The notes beneath the pieces were generated by a model, which saw nothing but the letters and a program-made list of their open reading frames with translations, was not told where the DNA came from and did no database searches. Below are positions 45,875 to 57,332 of a stretch of 64,000 nt of DNA, one piece after another. Source of the DNA: Cristatella mucedo (Eukaryota; Bryozoa; Phylactolaemata; Cristatellidae); contig WPIO01000050.1 in assembly GCA_009760855.2 (NCBI GenBank), positions 2,683,501 through 2,747,500 on the forward strand, in the 5' to 3' direction. The translations under genes and the position numbers were made by a program. Numbering within the stretch: position 1 is the first letter of the stretch; each line of letters begins with the position of its first letter.

Positions 45875-46022
45875 AAGCCTTCGCGGCAATCACCACCTCT
45901 TGCGGCTGCGAAAAAGGATCGTCCACCTCGGGATTCAAACCCACGCCCTTGCACTAAGGTCGTGTAAAGCAACAACTTTACCTAGTGAGCCATCACGGCT
46001 CAGCAAAGGGATAACGTCTACC
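45875..46022 (-). repeat. tRNA-derived SINE, second family (copy 2)
   Basis: Minus-strand GAGCCGTGATGGCTCACTAGG (here overlapping the A box) and GCGTGGGTTTGAATCCCGAGG (good B box), with a tail containing GATCCTTTTTCGCAGCCGC. Matches 25140-25272 through head and tail. Confidence 0.7.
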
Positions 46023-47364
46023 ATGAGAAAACAATTAAGGATTGGTGGGTGCCTTACACGAACCTACTACTTGAGTGTTACAGTTCGAGCAAATTACTCA
46101 CGAGGCAAACACCAGTGCCTTCATACAATCACAAAGCGACTACAATAATTATTAGAACGACATTGTTTACTCTTAAATTTTAGAGCAGAATCATTTTAAT
46201 AACTAAGTATAGCTACTTAATTTGCTCAAGAAACGTGATATTTGCACCACCGGCCATGTATTGATGTGTAAAAAATCCAGTTCGGTGCTATCGATTATTT
46301 CTTCAGTTCACCTCGCATCATTTGCTGACCATGTTGATGTTACCTATTCAAAATCATTATTTGGACTCCATTAGCTAACAAATATTGATCTGATAGTGGC
46401 TGGTATTTGCAAAGTGTTCGAGCATTTGAACTACTACGGAGAGAAACACACCGTATAATAGCTTGCTTGCACAGAGTAAATTTCTGGTGACCCAGCTAAT
46501 GATTTAGGTAGCTTTAAGCTATGCGTATCACTTTAAGTCACGTGCAGACGATTTATTTAATGGGGGCTTAAGAGGTGATAATTGATCGTAACCAAAATTA
46601 CGTCAGCAGTAGCAGCGAAAACAACTAATGCTGTGAGCACATGGTGTAAGTGGGCTACGATGCTAGAGGCTGTGAGGCAAAGTATTTCACTCCTGAACTA
46701 GACTTTGTTCTTATCTGCTCGTCAGATTCTCAAGTCTTATCAAGTTAAATCAATAGATAAAAATATTATCGAATGGGCGCTCTTTTGTAAATTGCATCTG
46801 ACAGTCGTGATACGAAGCCTCACTGGTGGATATAATGACTCAAATGACTGTCTAGTCTTCGAGATTCTGTAGCAACAGCTCTACTCGTGTGGCGAAAGAC
46901 CAACGGAAGCAATCCATAATGAATATTACAAATATATCTCTGGCTACCTTAGAAAGACAAGCTTTCTGAGATTGGCCCCCGTTTGGCCAATTATTACTAA
47001 GCCAGCCCAAGAATCCGAGAAGTTAATTAAACGTCGTTCGGTTTCCCTTTTGTCTTATTTTTAAAGACAACATAAGGAATTTGTTGTCCATAAAGTTAAC
47101 TATCATATCAATTTCTCAGATCTTATTAGAGACTTTTTATTCTAATTTAGAGCTAACCGTTTCAAGGAAAACCACAAGCTCTGTTTTTAGCATTAAATGG
47201 CCAATACGGATTAGGTTAGAGCCTCTTGACTTGAACTCATGGATCTATTAGGGGTGTTCGCCATATTCGGCCACCAGATAATTCCGGATCCCTTCTCCCC
47301 GACAATATGCATCACTTCCTCAGTGATTAATTCATGTAGATTTTACCTCGTTGAGAGATGTCAG
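46023..47364. other. No gene seen
   Basis: AT-rich sequence with no exon, LINE or SINE similarity noticed. Confidence 0.5.
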
Positions 47365-47455
47365 TGTAATAATATTAATAATAATAATAATAACGCACTT
47401 GATAAAGCGACCTCAGAGAACTCAATCTCTTTCTAGGTGCTTTACATTTGCATAA
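47365..47455 (-). mobile_element. Solo LINE-A 3' tail
   Basis: The minus strand has GTAAAGCACCTAGAAAGAGA, then GAGGTCGCTTTATCAAGTGC with a one-base change and a 25 bp ATT run. It is directly followed by a plus-strand reverse-transcriptase fragment. Confidence 0.85.
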
Positions 47456-47464
47456 ATCAGCAGT

Positions 47465-47650
47465 GGACCACCTACAGAGCCCTTAGAGTATCCTATATCA
47501 CAGGGTTCAGTCTGAGAGCCCTCCCTTCTTTTCACAATCTGCACTCTGACTCAGGCCGATTTTATCGCCAAACAATCTAGGCTATATTTCTACGCTGACG
47601 ATGACGCCCAGCTCTACCTATCTTTTGACCTCTCTCAAAATTGCTGGTCA
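47465..47650 (+). mobile_element. LINE reverse-transcriptase core fragment
   Basis: The plus strand contains YFYADDDAQLYLSFDLSQN, the catalytic region with one inserted Asp, preceded by a frame-broken Gly-Val-Pro-Gln-Gly-like segment. It lacks a 3' end. Probably group B or another L2/CR1 lineage. Confidence 0.75.
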
Positions 47651-47734
47651 TCTGATTTATTTACTGTTTATTTTTCATCGCTAATGCACTGGTCATTTGA
47701 TTTACTCCTTATTTATTTTCCGTCGTTCATTTCT

Positions 47735-48110
47735 AGGAGTCCATGATGGCTGCTCATAGTCTTCAGCCTTGCGATCCACAAACTAACAACAAGATTTTTT
47801 TCCGAGTAGCTAGACCCTCCTGCTTAATTTAATGGAGGAATAATAATAATAATATATAATAACAGTATTCTTCTCTATTTTTTTCCGACAAAGATGCCAT
47901 CTTTGATTTTGGGATTTAACAGACGCTTAAAAATATGTTTGTGGTATGTGCAAGCTAATAACTAACTTCCGTGAGCTTGAAAAACTAATTAATAGGGCTA
48001 AATTAGCTTAAAATTGCTGCATCGGTTACTTCCTTTATTTATTCATCCTGGCCGTGATAGTCCAGATGGTAAGTAGCTCCATCTTCACAACCGATGTCTT
48101 GATATTGAAT
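47735..48110 (+). repeat. Dispersed repeat, copy 2, with tRNA-like end
   Basis: Colinear with 37370-37642 (AAAAACTAATTAATAGG, then TTAGCTTAAAATTGCTGCAT and CGGTTACTTCC). An AATAATAATAAT run is inserted at about 47838-47862. Then TGGCCGTGATAGTCCAGATGG at 48048 resembles a tRNA A box. Confidence 0.5.
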
Positions 48111-48744
48111 GCTGCGTTGGCAAGTCGGAATTGGCGACTGCGATCGGTGGTGATAGCTGTTAGGGCTCTTCTGCTGCTACGCAAATGAGGCAGTCAAATC
48201 AACAAATGCCTAATCTTTTCATTTTCAATGACATTCGCGTTTGAATGGCCAAAAACTGACTGAAACTTAGCGATGACAGACTAATGTAACGGCTATGGGC
48301 AGACCTAGTGCCTGAAACTTTAAACGCCTAAGAATGCATACTGGTTACCACTAGTGTCTCAGTGGTGAGATCTGCCCGTAATTCAGGAATATTATTCTAA
48401 AACGGCTTATCGTTAGATTAGCATACTTCTCGGCTGTTGTCTTGTTATGCTTTTGGTTGAGGAACATTTGCAAAGTATTCCTGGCAGTCATATATTGAGT
48501 ACAGAAGCGGAAAATATCGATAGTTTAACCCTGTGTGCAATAGAGTCTAAATTAATGCAATTCACCTCTTTATTATTACTTTATGCCTGCACTCAAATTT
48601 GCATGCAATTAGTGCACTATTCAGAATCTATTTTGGTTTGACGAAGCGTCACTGGCTCTCAAATGAGCATTACATTGATTAAAAAATTGTCGGTTTGGCT
48701 TATAGGTGTACTTAATTAGCTAGAACCAGACTACTTATCTATTA
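48111..48744. other. No gene seen
   Basis: The plus frame 48447-48641 lacks a domain; nothing else recognised. Confidence 0.4.
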
Positions 48745-48835
48745 ACAATAATGATCATAATAACACATTTGATATAGCTAACTCAGAGAACTAAATCTTT
48801 TTCTAGGAACTTTGCATTACCAGCAAAGGAAGCAA
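48745..48835 (-). mobile_element. Solo LINE-A 3' tail, degraded
   Basis: The minus strand has AAAGTTCCTAGAAAAAGATT, then GAGTTAGCTATATCAAATGT and ATT-like repeats; the outer hairpin pairing is mostly lost. Confidence 0.7.
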
Positions 48836-50774
48836 TCTGACCTCATTTCTTATCCAGTGTGGTTGTGCATCATCGCATCACCCGCTCAAAAGGATTACAC
48901 GTTTCTACGTCCCTTTTACTAAACTGAAATCTTGGGGTGATTGAACTTGCTGCTACCGTGCACCAAAAATTTTTAAATAGCTACTCGGTAGGGTCACTAA
49001 CTGCAACCGCCTTGCTTAGTGAAGCCTCAGCTTAATTCTTATCTGGAGCGGTCAGCTTTACCTTTGCCCTAGTCAAATTCCATTTTACAGCTTGACAGGC
49101 TTCGATTGCCTACATGTGCATGAACAAGTGCTGTTACTAATCACGGGTGTTACTATTCGACAGTTGTTACTGGCTGCGTGCCTGATTTAGAATTCAGGCA
49201 TAGGCAAAACTCTAGTTGGTTTATTATTGCTTGAAATTCAGCATTTCACTCGGTCTTGGGTAATGATTGTCTCACCTCAGCCTTTAATGTAATGAATAGA
49301 GATTAAATTCTCTTAGTTTCGTAGTTAAATGCTCTATTATAATAGGAATAATTATGGGAAGATGCACTTACTTATCTTCAGCATTACTTATCTGGCCATT
49401 GATGAATCCAAACACTGTTACGGCGGTAATTAATAGAATTACTTAAACTCACCGGTAGTAGTGGATGCACCGCCTAACTCATCTGAATCCCAGTGTCTAG
49501 AAATTGACAGTACTAATTATACGATGCAGCGTCTGTTAGCATGACCTCTAATATTTGCAGTATACTATGAATGAGACCATGCTACAGAAGCAGCCTTAAT
49601 ATAAACAGGCTTGTGAGCACAATCGTAGGTCTGACTTCTGATCAGGAGGGCGTTGGAAGCAGGACCCTTATTTAAGGTCATTTTAAGAGGCACTGGATGC
49701 CGAGTCATCGAGCTGCACATAGACATTGCCATACTTTACGGTGGCTCTAAGAAACATGTGACGCCCTGAGAATGGTCGACAGTTTCCTTCTATTTCTACT
49801 TTCGCACGTGACCGGATAGTGACTGCCGATGGATGTCAGCTGCTCCTTCAGCCCACAGGGCAGAACTCTTCAGCAGAGAGATACAATGACGATAAATGTC
49901 ATTTAAGAGTAGATAGGACCCACGACGAGCTACGAGAGTGTGACGTTTTAGTCAAATATGAGTGGGCTCGTTCACCCAGCCTGCCCGGAAAGGCAACCTG
50001 TTAGGAGAGCACGGCTTGCCAAGACTTCTCTCGTACCGATTGCAGTAGAACGGGGCAGAGCTATACATTGTTAAGGCTACCACGTCCGCGAACGCGGCCG
50101 CCAGCATCTATTGCTATTTCATGACCTATCTAAGAAGTCAGTCGACGCCATGACAAATACAAGATCAGCGACGAATAATAGATCACAGAGAGTTTGGCTG
50201 CCTTTTTTGAAAAGCTGGGGTCAGTCAGATTGTGCTTCTGCAAGAATGTGGCCATTCTAGAAATGGTGCCGATGCATTTACAGTTCGTCCAGAAGCAATT
50301 TCTATTCATAGCTCGAAAAGGTATCCGTCTCTAGCTTTAGCTCAATATGTGCACCTAAGATAGTACTATGCTGCTGCCAAGGTTTTGATGAGTGTCAAGA
50401 GTTATGACCCCGTTATTTGGAGGTCATTTGAGCGTTTAACAATTTGCCATTCCTAGAGAGAAGCTTAAAGTTAGTTTAACAAAGTACACTAGCTTTCGTT
50501 TCAAATGTGACAGCCACGACACTGAAGACAATGCCGTATACGGGGCTGATACTGATGTGCTAAATTTTGTGTAGTGCAGTCAAGTAAAAACCTTCAACAT
50601 CCACAGAAAGCCAATTGTCCAATCAGCTTGTGATGAATAAGGCTGCAAGGTTAGTATCACAGAGTTTCAGGTACGTCTCCTTTTCCGAGGGAGCAGTGAT
50701 GGCCCCCAGTCGATCAATGGAGTCAGAGTAATTGTCTTGCTCTTTGTTTGTGCCTCACAAGGCCAGTAATGGCG
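48836..50774. other. No gene established
   Basis: A degenerate LINE-A-like plus-strand tail lies at about 49290-49350 (AGAGATTAAATTCTC). Minus-strand GTGAGT near 49463 and GTAAGT near 49372 close short open frames that I could not support as exons. The plus frame 49819-50004 is unassigned. Confidence 0.3.
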
Positions 50775-51160
50775 TAACTCATTAACACCGAGCTGAATTT
50801 CTGCACTGGTTTCAGCCTCGTCGTACCCTCAGGTCCTCTACGGACCGTTAATTAGCTACTTCAAATGCCTTTGCTTACATTGTGTTGACTGCAAAGGTTT
50901 CTACATAGCGATCCTAGAGAGTGAGTATCACTTAAACAGTTCTTATGCGATGGTATCTACTCTTCTGATGCCAACTTTAGAACATTCTTTTCCAGCCGCT
51001 CTGAGCTGCTACTTTAATGCCACTCCCATCTTTGACTGCCCTACTGACTCAGATGTTTCTCACTTGCCTGAGATGAAGTCAGTTTGATCCCGTATCCGTG
51101 CACCAAAAGCCGCCTATCTTGTGTTGTGCTACAGAAATTACTCTTGAGTAACACCCACTA
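50775..51160 (+). mobile_element. LINE-B 3' fragment
   Basis: The plus strand has AEFLHWFQPRRTLRSSTD-like sequence followed by stops, then the characteristic 3' UTR (equivalents at 20140-20420 and 58850-59120). Confidence 0.75.
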
Positions 51161-51182
51161 AGCACATTGTAGTTATATATTT

Positions 51183-51434
51183 TGATATAATAATAATAAT
51201 AATTCACTTGATAAAGCGCCCGCAGAGAACTCAATCTCTCTCTAGGCGCTTTACATTTGCTGTAAAGTGAAATGCAATTGAATGGTAAGTAAAATCATGC
51301 TTGAAAAACAAATGAAATGAATAATATGGTTAGGGGTGACATGCACAGGGTCAGCATGCAAATGTGGTTAGTGGCAGCATGCACAGTGTCAGCACGCATA
51401 AGCACATCAAAGACGAATCACAGGGACCCACTAA
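51183..51434 (-). mobile_element. LINE-A 3' end, young-looking
   Basis: ATT tail, intact hairpin and about 170 bp of 3' UTR, nearly identical by eye to 43752-44000. Its truncated 5' edge is followed by a short ACATT repeat (51438-51455). Confidence 0.9.
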
Positions 51435-53628
51435 TGATACATTACATTACATTACGCAATGCAGTACATGTCCATGAACCAGAGCTACTGATGGTTAGGC
51501 GGATGCAACACTCGATTTAATACAGCTGCCAGAACTACTGAGAGCTATGGGTAGGTTTAAGTAATACTTATTTCCAAATCAAAACTAAACTCATGCAATC
51601 CAGTGAGATTATTTGCTTTGGCTTTATTAGGAGGCTTGGCGGGACAGTACGTGAGGCTAATTTGCCTGATTTAATAGCCGAAGCTTTGATGCATCAGGCC
51701 ATCTGAAAGATGGATGATTGGTCTGGCAGTCTCTGCTGCGACTTAGAGATAAACTATAATTCATGCTGATGAAGTGGGCTATTAGTTATCTTTCACGATT
51801 TATTTTCTTTGAGAACGAAGCAATGAACTGGCAGAAATAATAAAGGCACTCAGTGGACCGGTTTAATTAGCTTAAATAACTCTAAATATTCAATTTCAAT
51901 TAACTTGATTCACAGGACAGAGTGAGTTAGGATCATCAGATTGCCAGACGAGGCTAAAGGAGAATTTTTTTAGTTTCTTTATCCGACCGTACCAGTGCAC
52001 TTCATTTTGGTCGCTCAGCTTCCAACTAAAATACCGGGAGGCCATATGTCTTCTTTAAAACGTTTCTTTAACATCTCTATTTTGTATGTGGAGACATCAG
52101 AAGGTCACTTTAAAGATGACGCGACTCTCAGCTGGAAAAAGCACGTTCGTATGTCAAATAAGAGTGTCTCGAGGATATGCTAGCTGGATGTGTGACTAGC
52201 TCTAGAATACTAAGAGATTTAGAATATTTGGAAAACTTTATCTTTTGATGCAGCAGTCTTTTTGTACGTAGTCAATCTTTCTTACGATGCTGCCAATCTT
52301 TCTTAGGATGCTGTACGAAAAGAGCCAACAAAAGTTCAAAAGTTCAAAATACAATGTAGGAGACTGCCAGCTTCACTTTTTGTTTCGAGTGTTCCACGTT
52401 CCCCCTCGGAATGTCGCTCCAAACGACCTACAATGCTGTTCAGGGTAGCTGTTGTAGTCTAATAGTGTTTCGGCGCTCAACCACAGCAAGCTGGCTTGTC
52501 CTTGACATCGCTTTGCAGTTCGGGCTCGCACTCGGTGCGACACAGCCCACCTGTGCCAGGTAGAATAGGGCGAGCAGACGGGGATAGGTAGTTGGAACGA
52601 GAATGGTAGAGCGCTTGTTGCGAGGGTAAGGGAATGACAATTTGACGGTGCAGTGAACGGCCATGTGCTCGATGGGCTGCGAGCGACAGCCAAAGACAAG
52701 GTGGTTTAACCCCACTCGGTGATTCCCTGTCGTTCATATGTACCGCCAGGGCGCCAAGCTACAGCTCGGTCTGTCTTTAAGCATTATTAACTATCTCAGC
52801 CAGAAATAGTTAAAACTCATTGAACGCAGGACTTTAATCCACGAGTTTTATCTTCTTCTTTGATCAACAGAATACCTAGTGTAAGAGCTCATGCACAGGA
52901 TAAACCTAGAACTATATATTCACTGATCTACAGTATTGAAATTTAACCTCGCTTCTCATTGCTTGTAGTTACAACCCTCTCTTCGTCAAATTTATAATTT
53001 ATTAATAAATCAATTGAGCATTTGCAAAATAATTACAATAAATAAAGTTAAAATGCAGATTATGGAGTGGCCTTTTGGAGAGTTATGTGAAGATGCGACG
53101 CTTTCACATCCTCTAACTGGCAAGAATATATCTTAATGTGGATGTGGTTAATGGCTTAGTTTGCTGTTGTAAATATCGATCGTTCCATTCAGGCAATCGT
53201 CAAAAATGGATCGAGTCTGACGATCTCTCTAAAAAAAGCAAAACAGACTTCAAATGAAGTAAGAGTACACTCTCGCTTTTTGACAGAGTTATTTTGATAT
53301 TCAAAAACGGGATAAAATTACATTGTAGCAGATGCTTGCTAGAAAACAGTCCCAAAATATATCATGTAATATACAGCATATCTATCTCTAAGCTAGCAAA
53401 GTATAAAAGAAAAGAGTTTCGTAAAATCTATACTTCTGGAATTTACTTGAATTCCCAACAAACATCTTTCACCCACTATGACTTAGATTAATACTTCTGA
53501 CGATGCTAATGTATAACCGCAGCCAGAATTAGCATACTAATAAAAGGATTACTATCAAAACAAGTATATGGAGCTAGTCCATTAATTAGGAAGCGAAATC
53601 TGTGAGAAATGGATTTTTTTTTACTCAC
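51435..53628. other. No gene established
   Basis: Includes a GC-richer patch at 52370-52740 with open minus-strand frames in all three phases, which argues for composition rather than coding. A fragment of it (around 52510-52550) resembles 61330-61375. Confidence 0.4.
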
Positions 53629-53762
53629 AGTAAATTTTTCCAGTCGTGGGACATCATGCTGTCTGTGTTGTGATTTCCAGGCTTTGAAACCTATTGAAGT
53701 GGAGGCAAGTCCTGCCCTGGATTTGAGGTTAGTCGAAGTGACGCCAGAAACACTTATTAACA
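53629..53762 (-). CDS. Weak candidate exon, unassigned
   Basis: Minus-strand segment of 134 nt, phase 1 to phase 0, open for 44 codons (LISVSGVTSTNLKSRAG start), with acceptor AACTCGTAG and donor ACT followed by GTGAGT. The phases equal those of CTHRC1 exon A, but residues do not match. It could be an exon of the missing 5' part or chance. Confidence 0.25.
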
Positions 53763-54104
53763 CTACGAGTTAGTTATTGTACACTACGAAACTTGATTGG
53801 GAATGTTCCTAGGGTTATACAATAGTGTGGAAATGTAGGAACATAAACTTATACTGTGGAACGCTTAATAGTACAAGCTGCTTCTCGAAGAGCCACTTCA
53901 GGTTTGAGTGGCGATTTAAGTAGGCAGTAGTAGCGTTTAACGCATCCACTTCCAGCTGCAGAGATTCAGCATAACTCTAAGCATTTTTGCACAAGTGGTA
54001 AGACCTGCCTCTAGCTAATTACAGAGGTCACCGACAAAGCGGTCACTGATAGATTGTCAAAAATGCAGGCACCAGAGAAATCGTGGCAGTCTTATCTAGT
54101 CCTT

Positions 54105-54435
54105 TAGTTTATATTCTCTTAAAGCCTGGAACTCATTTCCGACTGGTCTCACGACATACCTTGACTACATTTAAAAAAACTACAACTATTTATAGTTTCA
54201 TTGAGTGGGTCCTGGTGATTCGACCTTTGTGTATTCATGCACGTTGACACCTTGCATGCAACTACTAACCAATTTTTCCCATAAACACTGTGCATATCAC
54301 CTGTAACCATGTTTTGCTTGCTGTCATTGAGCACCTTACCACTAACCATTCGATCATACTTCCTTTTCAGTGAATGTAAAAATTTAGAAAGAGACTGACT
54401 TTCTGAGTGGGCTATAACGAACGTATAATAATTAC
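54105..54435 (+). mobile_element. LINE-A 3' fragment
   Basis: The plus strand has the equivalent of AWNSFPTGLTT, LTTFKKTTT and 3' UTR, with a damaged hairpin at 54375-54420 and a short AATAATTA end. Confidence 0.8.
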
Positions 54436-55654
54436 TGTAAGCAAGCTTGAATGTTTTTAAATATTTTGAATCCGAGACCTAGCCGAGTGTATTTTGGTGC
54501 TGATCCGATGCGGCGATCTAGCTTGAAGCCATTTTGAAGCAGCACACCTAGGTAGTTGCAGATGGTGGCGATACAGCAGACATGTGTGCCGAGCTAATGT
54601 CAGAGAGAGCTTCTTTAGTTTCTAAGTAGCACGGATTTTCACTTTACAAGTATGCAAACTTTTGCATCATTCATTTTTTTAAAGTTGTCCTTGAGCGATT
54701 GTTCAGCAATGCATAACGCAAGAGATTTAAGCAACTCCAAATTCCTAAAAGGCAGGCAGGAATCAAAGTGCAAACGCAGGCGAACTCTTTCTGCATTCAA
54801 ATTAAGGCCATGATTGTGCAATGCAATCCTGTCAGCAGGAGAAAATGATACCTCCATATACTGAAAATGAAAAGACCTTACACAGGTCGCTTTCATTTTG
54901 AAAGTTTCATGAGATCGTCAGCTGACAGCTATTCTCGGATACCTTCAATTCAATTAAAATAGGATCTGAATCATCATAGCCCAACACCAGTGATGCTCAG
55001 GCGATGGGCTTTGCGAATAAAATGACTTGGTCAGAAATAATAAATGACTGCCTAAAGGTCCTGCAAAAGGAGCATTTGGTCTATTAGTAAGTCTGCCGTG
55101 CTAATGTGACATTTATTTATTCGCAGCAAATCTGGCTCTAAGGATTTATTTTCTCTAAAAATTTACTCGACCGTAGTTGTCAGTTTTGAGGAGCGATGTA
55201 AGAGCTTAGCCAGCCTGGAACTACTCTGTCGCACACAAAATCTACACAAGTTACAGCAGTCCAGAAGTGAATTCTAACAAGATATTTAAGACGAGATTCG
55301 TTAAATGGTGTATGGATAAGACCTGGATCTCAGTGCATGTTCAATATTTTACTTAACAGACATTTTGGCCTGTCAAAGAGGAGCTGTAGAAGTTAGGATA
55401 ATGATAATATGATTGGCGTTCTTCTTAGTTTGGCAGACAAACTTTGAGATGAAGGCCGGCATAGGTAACTTTTCTAAACGCATAAGCCGGATCCGAAAAC
55501 TAATAAAGTCGGATCCGAAAATTCTTCAGATTCTTCTGCCTCAGTTATCATTTTATTTACTGTACTGCACTCGGAATCATTCTAACTTTCCGAGATTATG
55601 TTATGGGCTGTTTTCATTTTGTATGCCCTACATTTTCAATACTCTATCTCCTTT
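54436..55654. other. Possible diverged retroelement remnant, otherwise nothing recognised
   Basis: The minus-strand frame 54639-54896 (85 codons; FQYMEVSFSPADRIALHN region) reads like a decayed retroelement protein, but I cannot assign it. Not linked to a tail. Confidence 0.3.
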
Positions 55655-55977
55655 CCATTTCATTCATATGCTCTCAAAACCTGGAACTTACTGTCAACAT
55701 GTGTCACGACATCTCCTGACTTGTCCACATTTAAAAAGAAACTCAATGTGCATCTGTTTATCACAGCATTTAGTGGCTCACTGCGATTCTTTTTGAGTGC
55801 TTATAGATGCTGACACTGCACATTTTGCCATTAACCGTGTTATTCTTGTTGCTCATTGAGCATGCTACCACTAACTATTCAATCGAGCTTCCTTTGCAGC
55901 AAATTTAAAGTGCCTAGAAAGAGATTAAGTTCTCTGTGGACGCTATATCAAATGCGTTATTATTATTATTATTATTC
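55655..55977 (+). mobile_element. LINE-A 3' fragment
   Basis: The plus strand has ALKTWNLLSTCVTTSPDLST, then FKKKLNVHLFITAFSGS, 3' UTR, hairpin (AAAGTGCCTAGAAAGAGATT) and a clean ATT run at 55957-55977. Confidence 0.9.
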
Positions 55978-57050
55978 ATTTTTGATTGACTCTAAACTTG
56001 TTTAGCTCCAGGTTCGCGCGATACGTATTGATGAGAAACTGATTTACAATGCACGGCTTTTATAATAGTGGCAACATTTACATCCCCTTAGCTGGTTGGC
56101 TTTCAGATCAATTAGCAATACATCTTGCATACTCATAACAAAAAGGAGATGAAATTGAATCGCAATTTTATTTTGAAGTCTCTAATTATCTCTTCATGTC
56201 TCCATGTATTATATTCTTGCACTGCTCGAGCTGGTTTAAAGCTGCAAAAAAAACATTATGCCGCTTCTATTTTACCGATAAGACTGGTAGTTTTTTATAA
56301 TCTTTGTTCTCTATTTTGTGAGAATCCGCATCTGGAGAATTATGAATGAGCCCAATGACCAAAAGTCACTCATCTCTTGAGCATATCACCTACTTTATCT
56401 TGATGTCACTTACCCTTGGCTATTAATTATCTTGCAGTGACTTTTAAAGCGCACAGAGATTCGATTCTCTAGGGTGCCCTTCGCCAACATTCCTTTACGA
56501 ATAATTTCGTATGGCAGAATCACTGGTATTCCTATTTTTACTTTGCTGTGCTACAGAAAGATTTATATATGTGTGCACGTATTTATATACCCTTGCAGAA
56601 AATCAAGAAATTTGGGTTTTTCTCGACATTAGAAATCTATTTGAGCAGAATCTTTTAAAGTTAGAAAAATGTATTTATCTGATAAAACAATTATCTTATT
56701 TCAAGAATTCTCGAACACAAAAGTGCTAGATAAGCTGGACAGAGACACTATCATTCTTAATGATTAAAGTTATTTTTGCTTATAGCCTTGTGAATATCGT
56801 GTCCATTATCTCTTTTAGGATTAGTCCTCACTATTTTTTCAAAGGCTAAAAAGAGTTTACAAACTGGAAAACTACGTCAGATATAATGCGTTAAAACTGA
56901 AAATCGTGCTGATGAATTCATGGCAAAATACCTCGAGGTGTAACCAAATTAAGTAGTGACAGATTTATTATTTCTAACTTAGCATCACTTCATGCACTAC
57001 TTAGCCCCACGCCATCGATTATGAAAAATAGTATCTTCACTCATTCTTAC
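55978..57050. other. No gene seen apart from a degenerate LINE-A tail
   Basis: A LINE-A-like terminus lies at about 56440-56485 (AAAGCGCACAGAGATTCGATT, with GGGTGCCC). Plus frames 56125-56349 and 56511-56729 have hydrophobic stretches but no support. Confidence 0.4.
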
Positions 57051-57332
57051 CGAAATTAACTCCATGGCAAAGTCTCCGGCTTTTTTGAGATCTATCAAGA
57101 AGTCTGAGCCAATGCCCAAGAGGTCTTCGTCCCTATCAATTGCACCGGCACATTCTCCGGTCAGTGGACGCCGGTCAGGTGCCTTCCTATTCAGATCACT
57201 CGTAGGAGCTTCCTTTTCAGGTCCAAGTGGCTGGATCACTTTACTACGGCCTTGTCCTGTCAGACAATGTTGTGAGCAAGCGGCGAAAATGAAGCTGCAG
57301 ATAATAAGCAGGCAATATAGCAGAGAGTGAGC
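57051..57332 (-). CDS. Candidate exon with secretion-signal-like start
   Basis: Open minus-strand stretch of 94 codons between a TGA at 57333-57335 and a strong donor (TTTCG followed by GTAAGA). It begins AHSLLYCLLIICSFIFAACS, a hydrophobic core with a plausible cleavage region, then a hydrophilic part rich in Asp, Glu and Arg (LNRKAPDRRPLTGECAGA). No in-frame ATG exists, so the start would be in a short upstream exon; a GAG acceptor at the stop would give a phase-1 entry. It could be the first large exon of a secreted protein, conceivably the CTHRC1-like gene, but 28 kb separate them. Confidence 0.3.

Noticed and set aside
49360-49500. Two short minus-strand segments with GTGAGT and GTAAGT donors
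   Set aside because: Segments are under 60 bp, with no residue pattern that can be recognised and no start codon.
52373-52737. Three overlapping minus-strand frames
   Set aside because: All frames are open because of local GC-rich composition; no domain or consistent splice borders.
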